13,841 nucleotides of DNA, taken from contig CAYGDE010000017.1 in assembly GCA_964348615.1 (NCBI GenBank), positions 1-13,841 of the forward strand, given 5' to 3'. Below the pieces are notes generated by a model that ran no database searches, was not told the origin of the DNA, and saw only the letters and a program-made list of their open reading frames with translations. This DNA comes from DATIHT01 sp964348615 (lineage in GTDB: Bacteria > Patescibacteriota > Microgenomatia > Curtissbacterales > GWA2-41-24). Each line of letters begins with the position of its first letter. The stretch's first letter is position 1. Positions 12,391 to 13,841 of this stretch are shown piece after piece. The position numbers and the translations under genes are program-made.

Positions 12391-13680
12391 TTATTTTGCA
12401 CCGAATTCGGCTAAAATTTGTGCAATTGAGGCGGAGGCTGTTTCTAGGGCACCTGTTGCATTGCTTTGTGCGAGCACTTCGTTTGTGGCGTCCTCGTATG
12501 CTTTGATTATCTGGTCGTTTAGACCATTATCCAAGGTTCTTGAAGCCATGGGTGCGGACCCGGCAAATGGAGCATCTTGTACGAAGGCTCCAATTATTGG
12601 ATCACTTGCAAGTTTCGAGGCAAGATTTACCTTTGGGTAGGGATTGCCAAAGAATCTGCCTGGGCTTTTGACAGATTCTGTGTAAAGCTTTATCAAAACT
12701 TCGTCTGTGGCCATATACTTTGCGAAATCCCAGGCTTCTTTTTTATGAGTACTGTTGGCTGAAATACCGTTTGCCCAATAAGTTGCCCAGGTGACTTTAG
12801 CTCCGGCCAGCTGCGGTAGGGGAGCAACTTTAAATTTTAAAAGAGGATTGGCATTTTTAATGTCTATTGCTCTCCAGCTTGGCCCAAAATACATTGCTAC
12901 ACTTCCACCAGAAAATGCTAGTGTGGAGGCAGGCATTGTTTCATCCCAAACTCTGTTTTGGCCTTTGGTGAAACTCGTAAAGTAATCAAGGGCGTCGGCA
13001 GACTGTTTATCTTTGGGATTTTTTGGATTTCCTCCGTTTTGCAAAATCATTAGACCTAAAATATCGGAAAAATTGTCTACATTACTTGCGGCGCCAAGTG
13101 CGGCGCCAGCTGTTCTTATATTTCCAGATTCGTCTTTAACTGTTAATTTTGCTGCGTCTTGGGTAAATTCTGTCCAAGATACCGGAGGTTTTGTAATCCC
13201 TGCGGCCTTGAAAATATCTTCGTTGTAAAAAAGGCCAAGCCCATCGTAACCTTGCGGAAAACCGACAATTTCATTTTCAATTGTTAAATCCTGCATGGCT
13301 ATCGGGTAAAAACTGTTTTTGTAGTCTGTTTTGGACATTACAGATGCAGGCATAGGGTCTAATTCCTCTTTTAGCATTGGTACCCAGGTATTGTGGAAGG
13401 TGAATATATCCGGGCCACTGCCTTGTGCGATTTGATTTTCTAAAGATTCCCGGTATTGCTGAGGGGTTCTTTTTTTGTAGGAAATATTTACATTGGGATT
13501 TATTTTTTTGTAGTCGTTTATTATCGTGTCGATTGTATTTGGAGATTCCCATAATCCCCAGTACTCGAGCGTAACGGGCCCTTGAGGCTTAGAAAGAAAC
13601 GGTACTGAACAAGCAGACAGCAGTACGGAGGTTAGTAAAATGCCGACTATAGAGAATAGTTTAATTTTCCCCGTCTTCAT
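12391..13680 (-). CDS. ABC-transporter extracellular solute-binding lipoprotein (family 1, sugar type)
   Basis: A 429-residue substrate-binding protein. From ATG 13680 (MKTGKIK) there is a short basic N-terminus, a hydrophobic core and the lipobox LLSAC with lipidated C24. The mature protein begins with VTLEYWGLWE, the typical first strand of MalE-like binding proteins. Further typical segments are GSGPDIFTFHNTW, a GFPQGYDGLGLFYNEDIFKAAGI hinge region, FSGGSVAMYFGPSW and a C-terminal APMASRTLDN. Family 1 members usually bind oligosaccharides or similar solutes; the ligand is unknown. The frame extends to ATG 13728, but that would place 16 residues, including codons over an operator-like palindrome, before an otherwise ideal signal peptide, so 13680 is preferred (13695 is also possible). 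No permease or ATPase gene is visible in the window. Confidence 0.88.
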   Translation of the reverse strand: MKTGKIKLFSIVGILLTSVLLSACSVPFLSKPQGPVTLEYWGLWESPNTIDTIINDYKKINPNVNISYKKRTPQQYRESLENQIAQGSGPDIFTFHNTWVPMLKEELDPMPASVMSKTDYKNSFYPIAMQDLTIENEIVGFPQGYDGLGLFYNEDIFKAAGITKPPVSWTEFTQDAAKLTVKDESGNIRTAGAALGAASNVDNFSDILGLMILQNGGNPKNPKDKQSADALDYFTSFTKGQNRVWDETMPASTLAFSGGSVAMYFGPSWRAIDIKNANPLLKFKVAPLPQLAGAKVTWATYWANGISANSTHKKEAWDFAKYMATDEVLIKLYTESVKSPGRFFGNPYPKVNLASKLASDPIIGAFVQDAPFAGSAPMASRTLDNGLNDQIIKAYEDATNEVLAQSNATGALETASASIAQILAEFGAK

Positions 13681-13699
13681 TGCTATTTGGAGCATTGAA

Positions 13700-13713
13700 G
13701 GTAAACGGTTACC
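13700..13713. promoter_or_regulatory. LacI-family-type operator palindrome near the solute-binding protein start
   Basis: GGTAAACGGTTACC is a 14-bp palindrome with a central CG and one mismatched pair, the shape of LacI/GalR-family operators. It lies 20 nt upstream of ATG 13680 on the minus strand. Its position over the 5' end of a sugar-type binding-protein gene suggests ligand-controlled expression. No regulator gene is in the window. Confidence 0.4.
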
Positions 13714-13736
13714 CCTTTGAGTAGGCATGTTATTTC

Positions 13737-13748
13737 TATGATATCATA
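13737..13748. promoter_or_regulatory. 12-bp perfect palindrome in the divergent intergenic region
   Basis: TATGATATCATA is fully self-complementary and lies between the solute-binding protein gene and a divergent partial gene. It contains TATGAT on both strands, so it could supply -10 hexamers in both directions, but I find no good -35 at proper distance on either side. Confidence 0.3.
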
Positions 13749-13773
13749 TGGGCAGCTTTAAATTCTTCCTATC

Positions 13774-13841
13774 ATGACTGGCAAAATACACTTAAAATTT
13801 CTAATACTTTTGGCGGGGTTTGCAGTTTTAATATTTATATT
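13774..13841 (+). CDS. N-terminal fragment of a divergent membrane or exported protein (3' partial)
   Basis: ATG at 13774 opens a frame that runs to the window edge (22 codons). It starts with a short polar basic segment (MTGKIHLK) followed by an unbroken hydrophobic stretch (FLILLAGFAVLIFI), which is what a signal peptide or first membrane helix looks like. It is divergent from the solute-binding protein gene. No Shine-Dalgarno site is present and the family cannot be told from so little sequence. A transporter permease is a natural guess from context but unsupported. Confidence 0.5.
   Translation, partial: MTGKIHLKFLILLAGFAVLIFI

Noticed and set aside
1..13841. CRISPR arrays, insertion sequences, transposases or phage genes.
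   Set aside because: No long spaced direct repeats, transposase motifs or integrase-like frames were seen. The heptamer tracts are too short and degenerate to be CRISPR.
1..13841. Alternative genetic code (TGA as glycine) as in some candidate-phylum lineages.
   Set aside because: All conserved proteins are full length under the standard bacterial code, without internal TGA codons in conserved positions.

Overview
This window looks like a scaffold fragment from an uncultivated, AT-rich bacterium of the Candidate Phyla Radiation (Patescibacteria). Microgenomates-like or WWE3-like groups are my best guess. Evidence for this is a WecA/MraY-family enzyme paired with a decaprenyl-phosphate phosphoribosyltransferase-like UbiA protein, a PEGA/SH3b lipoprotein, a DUF5654-like small membrane protein, many short envelope proteins without recognisable families, few Shine-Dalgarno sequences, and normal use of TAA/TAG stops with no sign of TGA recoding. 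The class-level assignment is inference. A 100-N run at 5566-5665 is an assembly scaffold gap, not biology.

Layout. 1-2081 (+): polyprenyl-phosphate sugar/phosphoribose lipid carrier genes, a partial WecA-like transferase overlapping a UbiA-family transferase. 2085-3890 (-): a three-gene envelope operon of a PEGA-PEGA-SH3b lipoprotein, a multi-pass membrane protein and a small exported protein. 3891-4173: a divergent control region with a strong promoter and an 11-bp hairpin. 4198-4920 (+): an M23 (LytM) zinc endopeptidase. 4940-5518 (-): a bacterial PH-domain membrane protein. 5666-6602 (+): an anchored beta-rich surface protein and a DUF5654-like protein. 6535-6888 (-): a small hydrophilic protein with its own promoter. 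6960-11362 (-): groEL, groES, an SDR oxidoreductase and pyrG, which in transcription order run pyrG, SDR, groES, groEL. 11436-12338 (-): a winged-helix/nucleotidyltransferase protein. 12391-13680 (-): a sugar-type ABC solute-binding lipoprotein. From 13774 (+): the first 22 codons of a divergent membrane or exported protein.

How the genes work together. Most of the window serves the cell envelope: lipid-linked sugar chemistry, wall hydrolysis, surface lipoproteins and solute capture. The core housekeeping block is chaperonin plus CTP synthesis.

The two most interesting signals are regulatory or structural. (1) The pyrG leader has a promoter placed so that the transcript would begin GGGC. It then carries a hairpin with a CCCC strand, a G-rich strand and a U-tract ending at the start codon. 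This is the architecture of CTP-sensitive reiterative-transcription attenuation known from Bacillus subtilis pyrG. (2) At least four unrelated places carry short degenerate tandem tracts that all share a 7-nt period although their unit sequences differ. They lie in a gene spacer, a signal-peptide coding region and twice within one nucleotidyltransferase gene, suggesting a recurrent heptamer-expansion process. A CIRCE-like operator next to a good promoter precedes groES, and a LacI-type palindrome overlaps the 5' end of the solute-binding protein gene.
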